From: a virus
Length of the DNA stretch: 21,929 nucleotides
IMG/VR virus record: IMGVR_UViG_3300042563_000212
Coordinates: 1 to 21,929 of that record
Direction: 5' to 3' (one strand)
Below the pieces are notes generated by a model. It was not told where the DNA came from. It saw only the letters and a list, made by a program, of their open reading frames with translations, and ran no database searches. Below are positions 6,501 through 13,699 of the stretch, one piece after another; the stretch's first letter is position 1; each line of letters begins with the position of its first letter. The translations under genes were made by a program, and so were the position numbers.

Positions 6501-8514
6501 TACTTAATGCACATGTAATAATTGTGTCTCCCACTAAGTATTTCGAAACTGTAACCACTGCATTAGTATCACAATTTCTATACTCAACTGTAAATAATCC
6601 ATCAACCGAAAGTGTTGTAACAGTTATTATATAATTTAAACATTTAGTTACAGCATCACCATCACCACCTATGATATATGCATTACTTTTATTTAATAAA
6701 AATGGATCAGCAGAAATATCATTATATGGATAGTTAGGATAGTAGTATTCTGTTCCTTCTCTTTCATATTTACCAACATTTCTAAGAATACCTTTGGCAA
6801 CAATAGATCTGTTTGTACTTCTGTCTCCTCTAACTATTTTAAATCCAGCAATTGCTGATTTTTGTTCTGTTGTAAGATTTGAATTATTTATTGCAGAAGT
6901 GATTTGAGTTAAGTCAAGTTTAACACCTATTGGAAATATAGCATCTTTTTGCATAACCATAGCTGATGCAGATGTAAACATTGCTGATTCAAATATAGGA
7001 GAAACTGCTACATCAGGAAACTTATGATGTCTAATAGGTGTATTAGCTAAATCTCCCCAAACTAATGTGTTACATGGATAAACATCTACTGATTCCCAAT
7101 AAGAGAATTCACCATATTGATAAGGTCCTTTGTAATCTGTTGATTGAGAATAATCAGGAGAAAATCCAGTTAATGATCCTGTATTATATATCTTCCAATA
7201 AGGACTTGTTCCTGTAAAAGAATCTGGTTCTCCAATAAAGTCAGCATTTGTAGGATAGACAGGAGTTAAATCATTAATTGTAGATTCTCTTCCAGGAATA
7301 TGAAATCCATCTGTCTGTTTACCATTAGCCAATAAGAAAACTATTTCAAATGCATAAACTTCATCTCTAAGGTAACCTCTAAGATTAGTTGCATTTAACT
7401 CATCTGCATAAGTTTCTGTATTAGGGATTCTATGTGTTTCCCATTGAAGAGTTATTTGATTAGCTATTTGTTGGTAGTTAACTCTATCAATAGATGTAAG
7501 ACCGTTCCATACTAATATATCTTGTACAGATGTTATATCTTCAGCTATTTCATAATAAGGAAACTTCTCAAATATATCATTTGTTGTAAGTCGTATCTGT
7601 GTAGTATTCTGACCAGTGTAAGTAATAGTTTCTTCTACCCTATCAATAAAATAAGTACCAACTAATTCTACAGAAGGAATGTTATTAATAGTTTTTATTA
7701 CAGCAAGGTTGTAGTATTGAAACTGACCAGACATATCTAAATTAGATATGGTGAGTACCACTGATTTACCAACTTCATAATTAAAGTTTGGTGTAGTGAT
7801 AGATGGATCAGCAATAGGGGTGGGGTTGGTTACTGAGTAATAAGATGTGTATCCATTACCAGCAACATCAGAATATTGTATTGCAAACTGTACGGTACCA
7901 GCTAAGTTACTTCCTCCTGTAACAATGTCTGTTACTTCTAATTGAGGAATTGTAAAGTTTGGTTGTATAGATAGTTGATTACAATCTAATTCATTAGTGT
8001 AAATAATATCACAACCGCTTGATAAATTAGATTTAGTATAAGGAATGTTATCTATATCTAAATATCTTCTAGGATTAAATCCATCAGTCCAATAAATCTC
8101 TGTAGCACAATTTGTTATTTTGTGTACAGCTTTGTGTATAGGATGATTAATATTAAAGTTAAGACAATCTGCATTAACTAATGTATGGTATACACAATCA
8201 TTATTATTCATATATCCAATTTCAGATCCACCTGTTTCAGGAGAAGCTAAAAAGAATATGTGTTTATTTTTTTCGTAAATAGAATGTTCACCAATTAATT
8301 GATAACTAACAGGAAAATCCAGACAATGTTCGTTGCCTGGTTCATTTTGATAATTTATTGTATTACCATCAAAGTTTTCTACAGAAGCATTAAGTGCATA
8401 GCTAAGAGAACCTTTCTCAATTTGATTAACGGTGCTATCTAAATTTAGGCCTGTTCTACCAAGACTATACTCTTGTTTAACATTGCCTTGATTAGTTGTT
8501 TCTTCTCCTGCCAT
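3523..8514 (-). CDS. Giant tail muzzle / P22 gp10-like stabilization protein with poly-Thr repeat tail
   Basis: At 1663 aa this is the largest protein in the window and occupies the place of the crAss-like tail 'muzzle', the distal tail component distantly related to P22 gp10. Recognisable pieces include the N-terminal SYALNASVENFDGN region, the middle IKTINNIPSVELVGTYFIDR stretch, and near residue 1468 the FHSYIPNWYIAENNFFYSGL segment. In relatives that segment is followed by the C-terminal domain, which here is in a separate gene (1231-2094). Instead, residues 1515-1663 are seven Cys-x-x-x-Gly-x-Ala units; the last four linkers are poly-Thr. The start overlaps the preceding P22 gp4-like gene by 23 bases. 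Assignment as a muzzle is confident; the exact fold of the terminal repeats is unknown. Confidence 0.85.
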   Translation of the reverse strand: MAGEETTNQGNVKQEYSLGRTGLNLDSTVNQIEKGSLSYALNASVENFDGNTINYQNEPGNEHCLDFPVSYQLIGEHSIYEKNKHIFFLASPETGGSEIGYMNNNDCVYHTLVNADCLNFNINHPIHKAVHKITNCATEIYWTDGFNPRRYLDIDNIPYTKSNLSSGCDIIYTNELDCNQLSIQPNFTIPQLEVTDIVTGGSNLAGTVQFAIQYSDVAGNGYTSYYSVTNPTPIADPSITTPNFNYEVGKSVVLTISNLDMSGQFQYYNLAVIKTINNIPSVELVGTYFIDRVEETITYTGQNTTQIRLTTNDIFEKFPYYEIAEDITSVQDILVWNGLTSIDRVNYQQIANQITLQWETHRIPNTETYADELNATNLRGYLRDEVYAFEIVFLLANGKQTDGFHIPGRESTINDLTPVYPTNADFIGEPDSFTGTSPYWKIYNTGSLTGFSPDYSQSTDYKGPYQYGEFSYWESVDVYPCNTLVWGDLANTPIRHHKFPDVAVSPIFESAMFTSASAMVMQKDAIFPIGVKLDLTQITSAINNSNLTTEQKSAIAGFKIVRGDRSTNRSIVAKGILRNVGKYEREGTEYYYPNYPYNDISADPFLLNKSNAYIIGGDGDAVTKCLNYIITVTTLSVDGLFTVEYRNCDTNAVVTVSKYLVGDTIITCALSNPKPLITAGTGTVSEYISDTVCNPEPLKGFDTSASQYRQVFNSPETSFGQPFLGDILKLENVIYGAGRAHFVQVRKNAQNRLLSREAQLDAFASSNTIAAITTPYNTSALFAAYQSYLTIYINGITRRNYSWSFNSIASYDYNSPIENNTYDYTGYLGVKQRMLDIAQYLIPGVQSAGDNNNINNWQRESSVYLKTTDKVGRFIRYYTNYIICNTSSSDIEIFKYENIVIGETTISLNAGQCVYVDSFTYPQQILGPSQFIITVVSTSSVTVDSPTPTLVYPDKSPTVVNNLVTDNSRFVNSDPRADCNNPGNHVNINVISYYASLKNIAINQWGQIYSYTTIDTGFQRDITPLTEPVYATVFGGDTFIGQFAFKTKLPFFIDNRVGAPDDSDIYYDEIGNVAYPQYWWSSRSVLSDVTWTGGGGSGVLKNFISIKAHNLDCPNSQTPATAPGRTYYDGKMYQFAYGIPSFYCETSYNVDLRQAFNNREGDFWPHVSTNIPDDWVQESYVSIAQDNTYYYNVTFSKQNKENFFSHLPADWSPEICFTYFPFRAIYSETASDNPDVKVNNWLTYKSIASFDFPQNYGGLISLDGIQNKAVLARFENKSLLYNTMLTINTSNPQAAYMGNDTLFKSSPPIDFAETDLGYVGSQNKMLLKIPQGQITIDAKRGQVFLIAGNQAKDLSVLGSGLNRFFTEHLAFEILKYFPEVDTDNHFTGCGLHGTFDSKYERVIVTKLDYIPKNKNIKYDPITRTYYLSTILSTGQEIRTEVYLTDLDYFCNKSWTLTYSMNTNSWISFHSYIPNWYIAENNFFYSGLNDCCSDLEAIVGVVTHCYLVGNVEELYCNVTGVAYLIDPCAVTGVAYLIEPCEMVGDAVTNGTTTTTTTVNNCLIAGIAIDESPTTTTTTTTAGPDCEIVGIAIDETPTTTTTTTLTPTTTSTTTLFNCEISGIAIDETPTTTTTTTTTSAPITTTTTTTTTLVPECDISGEAFLL
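3526..3972 (-). repeat. Seven Cys-x-x-x-Gly-x-Ala units with poly-Thr linkers (muzzle C-terminus)
   Basis: These 149 codons encode seven units starting CNVTGVA, CAVTGVA, CEMVGDA, CLIAGIA, CEIVGIA, CEISGIA and CDISGEA. Units 4-6 share the ending IDE(S/T)P. From unit 3 onward the linkers contain runs of 7 to 9 threonines, two of them doubled by a short break (LTP, SAPI). Thr codons are a mixture of ACT, ACA and ACC, so the DNA is an interrupted GTN-type trinucleotide repeat on the plus strand. Copy number could change by slippage or recombination. Confidence 0.9.
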
Positions 8515-9430
8515 ATCTGTTAGTTCTATTTGGTAGTTCGTACATGTTGAACCTATTCAGATCATTTTTTATTCTTCTCTGCTTAGTCCAAGCATCTTGT
8601 TTCTTGATTTCAATATCAGCCATGATAAATGCTTCATCATGTAATTGCTTATAATAAAGCATCTTCTGCTGTACTTGATTAAATGTTTCATCATTAATTT
8701 GATTAGACAATGTTTCAAATACTTTATATTTAATAAATGCTTCAAGAAATTCTCTTATACGATAATTGTCAGGAATCAATTGATTACCACCATTATCATA
8801 TTCTGTTGCATAAAATAATAAATGTACAACACCATTTCTGAAGTTAGTTACAAACTTGTTGTCTCTAATATCAAATGAGTCTATACCACTAGATCCTGGT
8901 GTAAAGTTTTTTGTATATGATGCATCACAGTTAGTGCTAGCTGATATATTACCTGGTTGCAATAAGTATTCTTGTCTGTAAGATCTAGCTACTTCTTGAT
9001 TAGTTTTGTATACAGCTTGTATTAATAATGGCATACATTCTCCACCACAACCAGGACTAGCACACTCAGGGTTAGCACAATCAACACCACCTACAGTGAG
9101 GGGTGCAATTTGAATTGTTGTTTGTGTAGCAGCTTGTGAATAAAATGAGTTAGCTGATTGATATGGTAGTTGAGGAATCTCAGAACACATCCAAGCTTCT
9201 CTTACAGCATAAAAGTTATCTGGAAGTCTAGCTACAAAATCTTCAACATGCAATATCTCAGCAGTGATTGAGTAAGTGGTTCTTCCTAACTTCCTAAGAC
9301 ACTTATCTAAATAAGTAGGAAATAATAGGTCATCAACTGCACCTGTATCAAAGTAAGACTTTAATTCTTCTTTAACAGTAGCATAGATAGGCTCAGGTGA
9401 TACGAAATTATATTTATAGTAGTATGACAT
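8492..9430 (-). CDS. P22 gp4-like tail accessory/stabilization protein
   Basis: This 312-aa protein matches my memory of the crAss-like protein annotated as P22 gp4-like (tail accessory factor), a ring component that joins the portal side to the tail. Characteristic segments are the N-terminal YYYKYNFVSPEPI, then KEELKSYFDTGAVDD at 21-35, LPDNFYAVREAW at 69-80, SFDIRDNKFVTNFRNGVVHL in the middle, and LIPDNYRIREFLEAFIKYK late. The C-terminus is a basic, Arg/Asn-rich helix (QRRIKNDLNRF onward). Cys118, 123, 128 and 132 form a tight CX4CX4CX3C cluster that might bind metal. It starts 6 bases after the IHF-like gene and overlaps the muzzle start by 23 bases, consistent with equimolar assembly of the tail. 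Confidence 0.85.
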   Translation of the reverse strand: MSYYYKYNFVSPEPIYATVKEELKSYFDTGAVDDLLFPTYLDKCLRKLGRTTYSITAEILHVEDFVARLPDNFYAVREAWMCSEIPQLPYQSANSFYSQAATQTTIQIAPLTVGGVDCANPECASPGCGGECMPLLIQAVYKTNQEVARSYRQEYLLQPGNISASTNCDASYTKNFTPGSSGIDSFDIRDNKFVTNFRNGVVHLLFYATEYDNGGNQLIPDNYRIREFLEAFIKYKVFETLSNQINDETFNQVQQKMLYYKQLHDEAFIMADIEIKKQDAWTKQRRIKNDLNRFNMYELPNRTNRYGRRRNN

Positions 9431-9435
9431 CTAAT

Positions 9436-9915
9436 TTATTTTTTCCACTCTTTATAGAGGTATTGATAATCATTATTTATTTTGAGGTAGTGCGACAGTA
9501 ATCTTGATGTTGTTCTTGAAGGTTTAAAGTACCATAGCTCTATATGTTTAAATCTAGCTGTTTCTTTAAACCACATCCATCCAAAAAAAAATCCTTCTGT
9601 ATGGTAGTTAAAATTATATATAACTTTAGATTTCTCTTTAGTTTTTTGCCAGTCAATTGGTAAGTTTATGTACTCTTTACCATCAATAACTTTAATCTTT
9701 TTTCTTTTCTTTTTGTTGATAGAGAATTCACCAAATCCAAATGGAAGTTTTGCTTTCTCTCCAGTTTCTAATATATAGTCTTTAAATGATTCATTAAAAG
9801 AATAAACTATAATTCTCCATTCATCAAAAGATAATTTAGTTGAAGGGTATTTCTTAGAGAAATTGGTGTAGTTTTCTTTACTTGCACTTCTCCAATCAAC
9901 AGAAACTCTAGACAT
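9436..9915 (-). CDS. IHF/HU-fold-like basic structural protein
   Basis: The 159-aa protein is Lys-rich. Residues 31-105 follow the HU/IHF layout: an amphipathic helix (EWRIIVYSFNESFKDYIL), a tight LPFGFGEFSI strand equivalent to the GFGxF motif of HU, then a long basic beta-arm-like stretch (INKKKRKKIKVIDGKEYINL). Such IHF-like genes are known in the crAss-like late cluster next to the P22 gp4-like gene. Whether they bind DNA or act as virion ring proteins I cannot tell from sequence; the late-gene position favours a structural role. The C-terminal third is aromatic (FFFGWMWF near 109-116) and unlike host HU. It begins 2 bases after the preceding gene's stop. Confidence 0.65.
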   Translation of the reverse strand: MSRVSVDWRSASKENYTNFSKKYPSTKLSFDEWRIIVYSFNESFKDYILETGEKAKLPFGFGEFSINKKKRKKIKVIDGKEYINLPIDWQKTKEKSKVIYNFNYHTEGFFFGWMWFKETARFKHIELWYFKPSRTTSRLLSHYLKINNDYQYLYKEWKK

Positions 9916-9917
9916 TA

Positions 9918-10646
9918 TTAGTTGGTTGGTTTTGTATTAGGGGCTTGTCCATCAACACCATCTTCTGTCATATCAGTTTTAATTCTGAAATATGTAGCTA
10001 ATAGTTTTTGTGACACTAATTCCAAGACTTGTTTTTCTAAGTATCCTGGAAGAGAGAACGGTTTATCTAATGGGTTCATACACCATTCTTCATTAGTTGG
10101 TTGACAATTACCACAACCAGCATCAGGGTACATTAATTGATTAGGAACATCTTCTTCAAAACAAGCTGCAAGTCTAATAGCTTGTAGTAATGGATTACTA
10201 ATATATAAATAGTCATTCAAAATCCAATAGTAACTTTCTTTTTTTATAATAGGAAGTTTAATTAGATTAGTGTATCTATTAATAGTAATTTCTTTAAGTC
10301 TTGTTCCTGTACCTCCCATTGCATTTATAGAATAAACACCTTGTATTAGATACTGGTAGTTTCCTTCAGAGATGCGTGGAATTTTATATTTAGTTCTAGC
10401 AACAGTACAAGGATCTTGATAATCACAACATTCAGAAATAGGAACCTCCATCATTTCTAAACAAGGAATGGTAGTAAATAATGTACTTGTAGCCCAAAGC
10501 TTTCTAAGATTAGTTTCTCTCTTAATTAGCATGATGCTATTATTCCTCACCTCAGATGCAATTACTCGATCTGTGATAAGACTATCTGTTGATAGCATCT
10601 TGTGCATTGAACGCACATCTGAAACTAATTTTCTTAATGTTGCCAT
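9918..10646 (-). CDS. crAss-like tail ring / connector protein
   Basis: This 242-aa protein belongs to a conserved family of the crAss-like tail module, which I recall as a ring-type component of the tail barrel. Typical segments are the N-terminal helix with SEVRNNSIMLIKRETNLRKLW, then TTIPCLEMMEVPISECCDY at about 58-76, KIPRISEGNYQYLIQGVYS at 88-106 and a late PFSLPGYLEKQVLELVSQKL helix. Cysteines are frequent (62, 73, 74, 80, 162, 178, 181, 189) and could form disulfides or a metal site. It lies 4 bases after the phosphoesterase gene and 2 bases before the IHF-like gene, so it is translated from the same message. The ring assignment is from family memory and position; no catalytic motif is present. 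Confidence 0.7.
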   Translation of the reverse strand: MATLRKLVSDVRSMHKMLSTDSLITDRVIASEVRNNSIMLIKRETNLRKLWATSTLFTTIPCLEMMEVPISECCDYQDPCTVARTKYKIPRISEGNYQYLIQGVYSINAMGGTGTRLKEITINRYTNLIKLPIIKKESYYWILNDYLYISNPLLQAIRLAACFEEDVPNQLMYPDAGCGNCQPTNEEWCMNPLDKPFSLPGYLEKQVLELVSQKLLATYFRIKTDMTEDGVDGQAPNTKPTN

Positions 10647-10650
10647 ATTA

Positions 10651-11862
10651 TTAAATGCGAGTTTCGAACTCTGCTATTTTTCCTTTTTCTATATCATATA
10701 CTAAAGCAAGTGCTGCTCTAACACTATGAACATAATTGTTATCTCTATGCCATCTATCAGCTCCTGATAAGCTAGGCATTTGTTGAATCCTAACACCTTT
10801 GACTTCCTTAGCCATGTAATGATGTTTATCTCCTGTATGTACTTCTCTATAAATTGCATCACCAAATTCAGAAGAGTGTACATGATGTGTTGCAAACAAT
10901 AAAGGAAGGTCCTCTATCTTACAGTTACCATGATGGTAACCAATAAATGTATTACCTAAGGTGATTGCTTTTAATGTACTATCTTCTCTATCAAAAGAGA
11001 TTCTATCGTTATTTTTAAAATACACTTCTAATGCATGTGCTAAATAGAATGACTTAGTTTTATCATGATTACCTTGAACTAATATGACATTAACTTCATT
11101 GCAATATCTACTTAGTAATGTAATTGATTGTACCAATACATCAAAACCTGCTTCATACTCTTGAGCATAATCTACAATAGTATCTTGTGGTGTATAGTTT
11201 GTAGTTTGGTTATGATAGTTATCTGTGTGAAAGAAATCATTTGATATTGGAAACACAAGTGTATCAATATTGTAATTAGCTAACACCTTTAATAATAATT
11301 CACTTACTACATTGATGTAAGTTTGTTTTCTATTTCTAATATCATTATTACCATCTACAACTTTCTTAGCTAAGTGATAATCTGATAATGACATTTCAAC
11401 ATCTACTGTATCCTTTGCTGGGTTATTTTCAATAAGTAATGTAGATACGTGTGTAGGTGTGTAGTTGGTTAGGAATTTAGCAAAGTCTTCTGGTGTGTAA
11501 TCTTTTGCTTGTTTTAGTTTTGAGGAAACTGAAGATGTAAAATCCCCATTTGTTTGTAATTTAGACCAGTAGTTTGTAATTACATATTTATTTAAATTTA
11601 TCTTATGTAGCTTTGCTAATTCAATATCATCTTTAGGTTCAAACTTTGTAGTGATGATACTTTCTAATGTTCCTTTTTCAATGTTTACTTTTCTTGTAGC
11701 TTCGAATAAGTCATTGATTGGTTTATCTTGTTCTCTTAGTTCTTTAAGGAGTAGACTAACTTCATTTTCTGAGATTCCAAGCTTGTCAGCGTAGAACTTT
11801 TTACTTTTTTTCCAAGTCAGTAATTCTGACAATTGATTTAAAAGATCCTGATTTTCAGACAT
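10651..11862 (-). CDS. Calcineurin-like metallophosphoesterase with N-terminal HTH-like segment
   Basis: The 403-aa protein carries the metal-binding motifs of the calcineurin-like phosphoesterase family in order: SLSDYHL (Asp161, His163), SNDFFHTDN (Asp209, His212), GNHD at 264-267, a His-His at 310-311, and HTGDKHH at 342-348 replacing the usual GHxH. These enzymes use two metal ions to hydrolyse phosphoester bonds in nucleic acids, nucleotides or proteins; the substrate is not evident. Residues 15-45 (KFYADKLGISENEVSLLLKE) look like a helix-turn-helix. A homologue in the tail block is something I remember from other crAss-like phages. It is the first gene after the double terminator and has its own promoter candidate. 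In-frame and shifted shorter frames within it are shadows. Confidence 0.85.
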   Translation of the reverse strand: MSENQDLLNQLSELLTWKKSKKFYADKLGISENEVSLLLKELREQDKPINDLFEATRKVNIEKGTLESIITTKFEPKDDIELAKLHKINLNKYVITNYWSKLQTNGDFTSSVSSKLKQAKDYTPEDFAKFLTNYTPTHVSTLLIENNPAKDTVDVEMSLSDYHLAKKVVDGNNDIRNRKQTYINVVSELLLKVLANYNIDTLVFPISNDFFHTDNYHNQTTNYTPQDTIVDYAQEYEAGFDVLVQSITLLSRYCNEVNVILVQGNHDKTKSFYLAHALEVYFKNNDRISFDREDSTLKAITLGNTFIGYHHGNCKIEDLPLLFATHHVHSSEFGDAIYREVHTGDKHHYMAKEVKGVRIQQMPSLSGADRWHRDNNYVHSVRAALALVYDIEKGKIAEFETRI

Positions 11863-11889
11863 AAATGCTGTATTTTAGTAAAATTAAGG

Positions 11890-11922
11890 TAAAGATACAA
11901 AATAGTTTTTAAAAGATGCAAA
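11890..11922 (-). promoter_or_regulatory. Bacteroidota-type promoter candidate for the tail module
   Basis: On the minus strand the sequence reads TTTG (11922-11919), 21 bases, then TATCTTTA (11897-11890), close to the Bacteroidota pattern TTTG-N19-21-TAnnTTTG. The -7-like box ends 28 bases before the phosphoesterase ATG. A perfect TAnnTTTG box (TATATTTG, 11926-11919) overlaps the -33 element and could instead be the -7 box of a second start. Either way the gap looks like a promoter region. Confidence 0.5.
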
Positions 11923-11939
11923 TATATTTAATTACATAA

Positions 11940-11954
11940 GTTATTGTTAATAAC
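11940..11954. promoter_or_regulatory. Short inverted repeat upstream of the promoter candidate
   Basis: GTTATT-GTT-AATAAC is a perfect 6-base inverted repeat lying between the terminator and the tail-module promoter candidate. It could be an operator or merely chance in AT-rich DNA. Confidence 0.2.
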
Positions 11955-11970
11955 CAAATTAGTTATAAAA

Positions 11971-12001
11971 TAAAAAACTCCTAGAACATGTGCCCTAGGA
12001 G
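11971..12001 (-). terminator. Rho-independent terminator after the fibre gene block
   Basis: On the minus strand CTCCTAG (12001-11995) pairs perfectly with CTAGGAG (11984-11978) across a 10-base loop, followed at once by six T residues and TTATTTT-like sequence. It lies 35 bases after the stop of the 105-aa gene and separates it from the tail module. Confidence 0.85.
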
Positions 12002-12029
12002 AACCCTGTAAAACCAACAAAACAGAGTT
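12002..12029 (-). terminator. Accessory hairpin directly upstream of the terminator
   Basis: AACTCTGT (12029-12022) pairs with ACAGGGTT (12009-12002) with a single G-U wobble over a 12-base loop in the minus-strand RNA. It abuts the main terminator hairpin with no gap, so the message would end in two tandem stem-loops. Confidence 0.55.
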
Positions 12030-12035
12030 TTTAAT

Positions 12036-12353
12036 TTACAATATGGTACTAGTGGTTGTTGTAGTTGGTACACATCCACTTACCAGTTGACAGAAGTATT
12101 GTTTTAATACACTGCTGTTTTCAATGGTTTGAATAATCTGTGCTACAAATTGATCAGAACATATTTTTTCATCTATCTTCTGTAATGCATCAGTTAAACA
12201 AGTGTTGGTTTGAATACCTGTACATGAAAGATTTGGTCCATCATAATTAACACGAGAACTTTCTATAATTTCAAAAGGTATTGGTGCACAACCTGGAGGA
12301 TAAATTATTTTTATCACAGGTTCGTAACATGGCATTCCTGGTAAACAGCTCAT
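12036..12353 (-). CDS. Small Cys-rich protein with a poly-Thr C-terminal tail
   Basis: This 105-aa protein starts MSCLPGMPCYEP, an N-terminus resembling the Cys-rich start of the fibre protein just upstream, and contains NLSCTGIQTNTCLTDALQKI near 42-61. It ends CVPTTTTTSTIL, a short Thr tail like those on other proteins of this phage. Eight cysteines are present in all. It begins 6 bases after the collar-domain fibre gene and is the last gene before a double terminator. I recall similar small proteins next to crAss-like fibre genes but know no function; a virion accessory or fibre partner is the best guess. Confidence 0.7.
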   Translation of the reverse strand: MSCLPGMPCYEPVIKIIYPPGCAPIPFEIIESSRVNYDGPNLSCTGIQTNTCLTDALQKIDEKICSDQFVAQIIQTIENSSVLKQYFCQLVSGCVPTTTTTSTIL

Positions 12354-12359
12354 AGTAAA

Positions 12360-13433
12360 TTAGCTTGGTATGTACATAATATAATAACACGCTCTAACTG
12401 TAGGAACGTTTGTATGTGATTGACCTCCTCCTGCAGAAGAGTTTACAACACCTATAGTAATACCAGTTGTTTTTGAACCAGTTTGAGTATCAGCAGCAAA
12501 TGCGATTAAATTACTTCCTATGCTACCATACGAAAAACTAGTTCCAGCAGATTTAACATACGTATGTGTATGTCCAGGATCATTAACTGATGGTACTGCA
12601 ATATGTGTATGACTTGGTATCTGCGGTAAAGACAATGTTACATTATTAATTCCATTTGTACTATTTAATGTATAATTAAAATTTCCACCTGCAGTACTAA
12701 CTTCTGGACCTAATGGACCACCTCCATACATATCAAGAGTACCTATACCAATTCTTCCTCGTTTATCAGGAGTACCATTAGCACCATTACATAAATAAAT
12801 CTTTTCCCATTGTCCTATACCAACACCAGCACCATTAAAGTTTGCTAATGTACCATAGTATTCAACTACAGTGTAAGGAACCATTTTATTGTAATATCTA
12901 TTTGATGGTGCCTGACTATCTAAATATTCTTGTATTAATACGTCTAACTCATCAAGTCTTACATAGTTAGTTGATAAGTTAGCAGCCAATGCAGCTAATG
13001 CAACATCTGTAGCACAAAGCTTTGTAATAACAGCTTGTAGAATAGCGTGTGTATCTGAACTAGCTGTAACTCCTGTTAAACAACCAATTGTATAATCAGC
13101 ATTTAATACATTTAGTGTATTATTTATTACACCAATTTGTGTTTGTAATGAACATGCTGATTTAATTAATGCATCAAGTACATCATTTAGAGATATATCT
13201 CCACAGGTTGGAAGATTATTTTCTACTAAATCACATAGAGTTGCAGGATTAATAATAGGTATAATACCTGTGCCATCTATAGCAGCAGTGAGGAATTCAA
13301 TAAGAGCTTGCTCCACATAAGATAGAGAATCTCCAGTTTTAATTCCAAGGACAGGAACATCTATTCCTGTATATCTAATGCACTTGTCTGAAACAATATC
13401 AGTACAACCATTATAGCAATTTGAACAGCTCAT
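12360..13433 (-). CDS. Fibre protein with C-terminal phage tail-collar domain
   Basis: The 357-aa protein begins with a Cys-rich motif (CSNCYNGC at 3-10) and a conserved DVPVLGIKTGDSLSYVEQAL segment that I recognise from crAss-like head or tail fibre proteins. A predicted helical shaft follows to about residue 180. Residues 187-357 are a tail-collar type domain: YLCNGANGTPDKRGRIGIG at 213-231, LPQIPSHTH at 269-277, the second HTH at 288-290, and GGGQSHTNVP at 336-344 before the closing YIMYIPS. Paired HxH motifs in such domains can coordinate metal ions in trimeric fibre tips. A host-contact role is likely. Its ATG overlaps the TGA of the 89-aa gene (ATGA), implying coupling. Confidence 0.85.
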   Translation of the reverse strand: MSCSNCYNGCTDIVSDKCIRYTGIDVPVLGIKTGDSLSYVEQALIEFLTAAIDGTGIIPIINPATLCDLVENNLPTCGDISLNDVLDALIKSACSLQTQIGVINNTLNVLNADYTIGCLTGVTASSDTHAILQAVITKLCATDVALAALAANLSTNYVRLDELDVLIQEYLDSQAPSNRYYNKMVPYTVVEYYGTLANFNGAGVGIGQWEKIYLCNGANGTPDKRGRIGIGTLDMYGGGPLGPEVSTAGGNFNYTLNSTNGINNVTLSLPQIPSHTHIAVPSVNDPGHTHTYVKSAGTSFSYGSIGSNLIAFAADTQTGSKTTGITIGVVNSSAGGGQSHTNVPTVRACYYIMYIPS

Positions 13434-13699
13434 TGTTTATATTTTAAAAGTTTAACTCTACTAGCAATTTGCTCTACTGTGAAAGGTAATGCATAGTCTG
13501 GGTTACAAAACTTATAGGTTAATATTCGTTTATAGGTTATAAGATCTAACATCACTATTCCTGGAACAGGTTGGTTTAGTAGATATATAATATTGTTATA
13601 AAGATTGTTAGCTAATTCTGTTAGTCTACAATCTATGTCTGTTAGAAGCACTGAGATAGTGCTACAATCAACGCAATTAGTTAAGCTTGGCTGCAACAT
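13430..13699 (-). CDS. Conserved small crAss-like protein (89 aa)
   Basis: This 89-aa protein has segments I recall from small proteins of the crAss-like structural cluster: LLTDIDCRLTELANNLYNNI at 18-37, MLDLITYKRILTYKFCNPDY at 50-69 and the basic C-terminal IASRVKLLKYKQ. It contains five cysteines and no membrane segment. Its start overlaps the end of the 44-aa Cys protein by 23 bases and its stop is TGA, the only non-TAA stop seen in the window, overlapping the next ATG. The function is unknown; position between capsid-associated and fibre genes suggests a virion or assembly role. Confidence 0.75.
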   Translation of the reverse strand: MLQPSLTNCVDCSTISVLLTDIDCRLTELANNLYNNIIYLLNQPVPGIVMLDLITYKRILTYKFCNPDYALPFTVEQIASRVKLLKYKQ

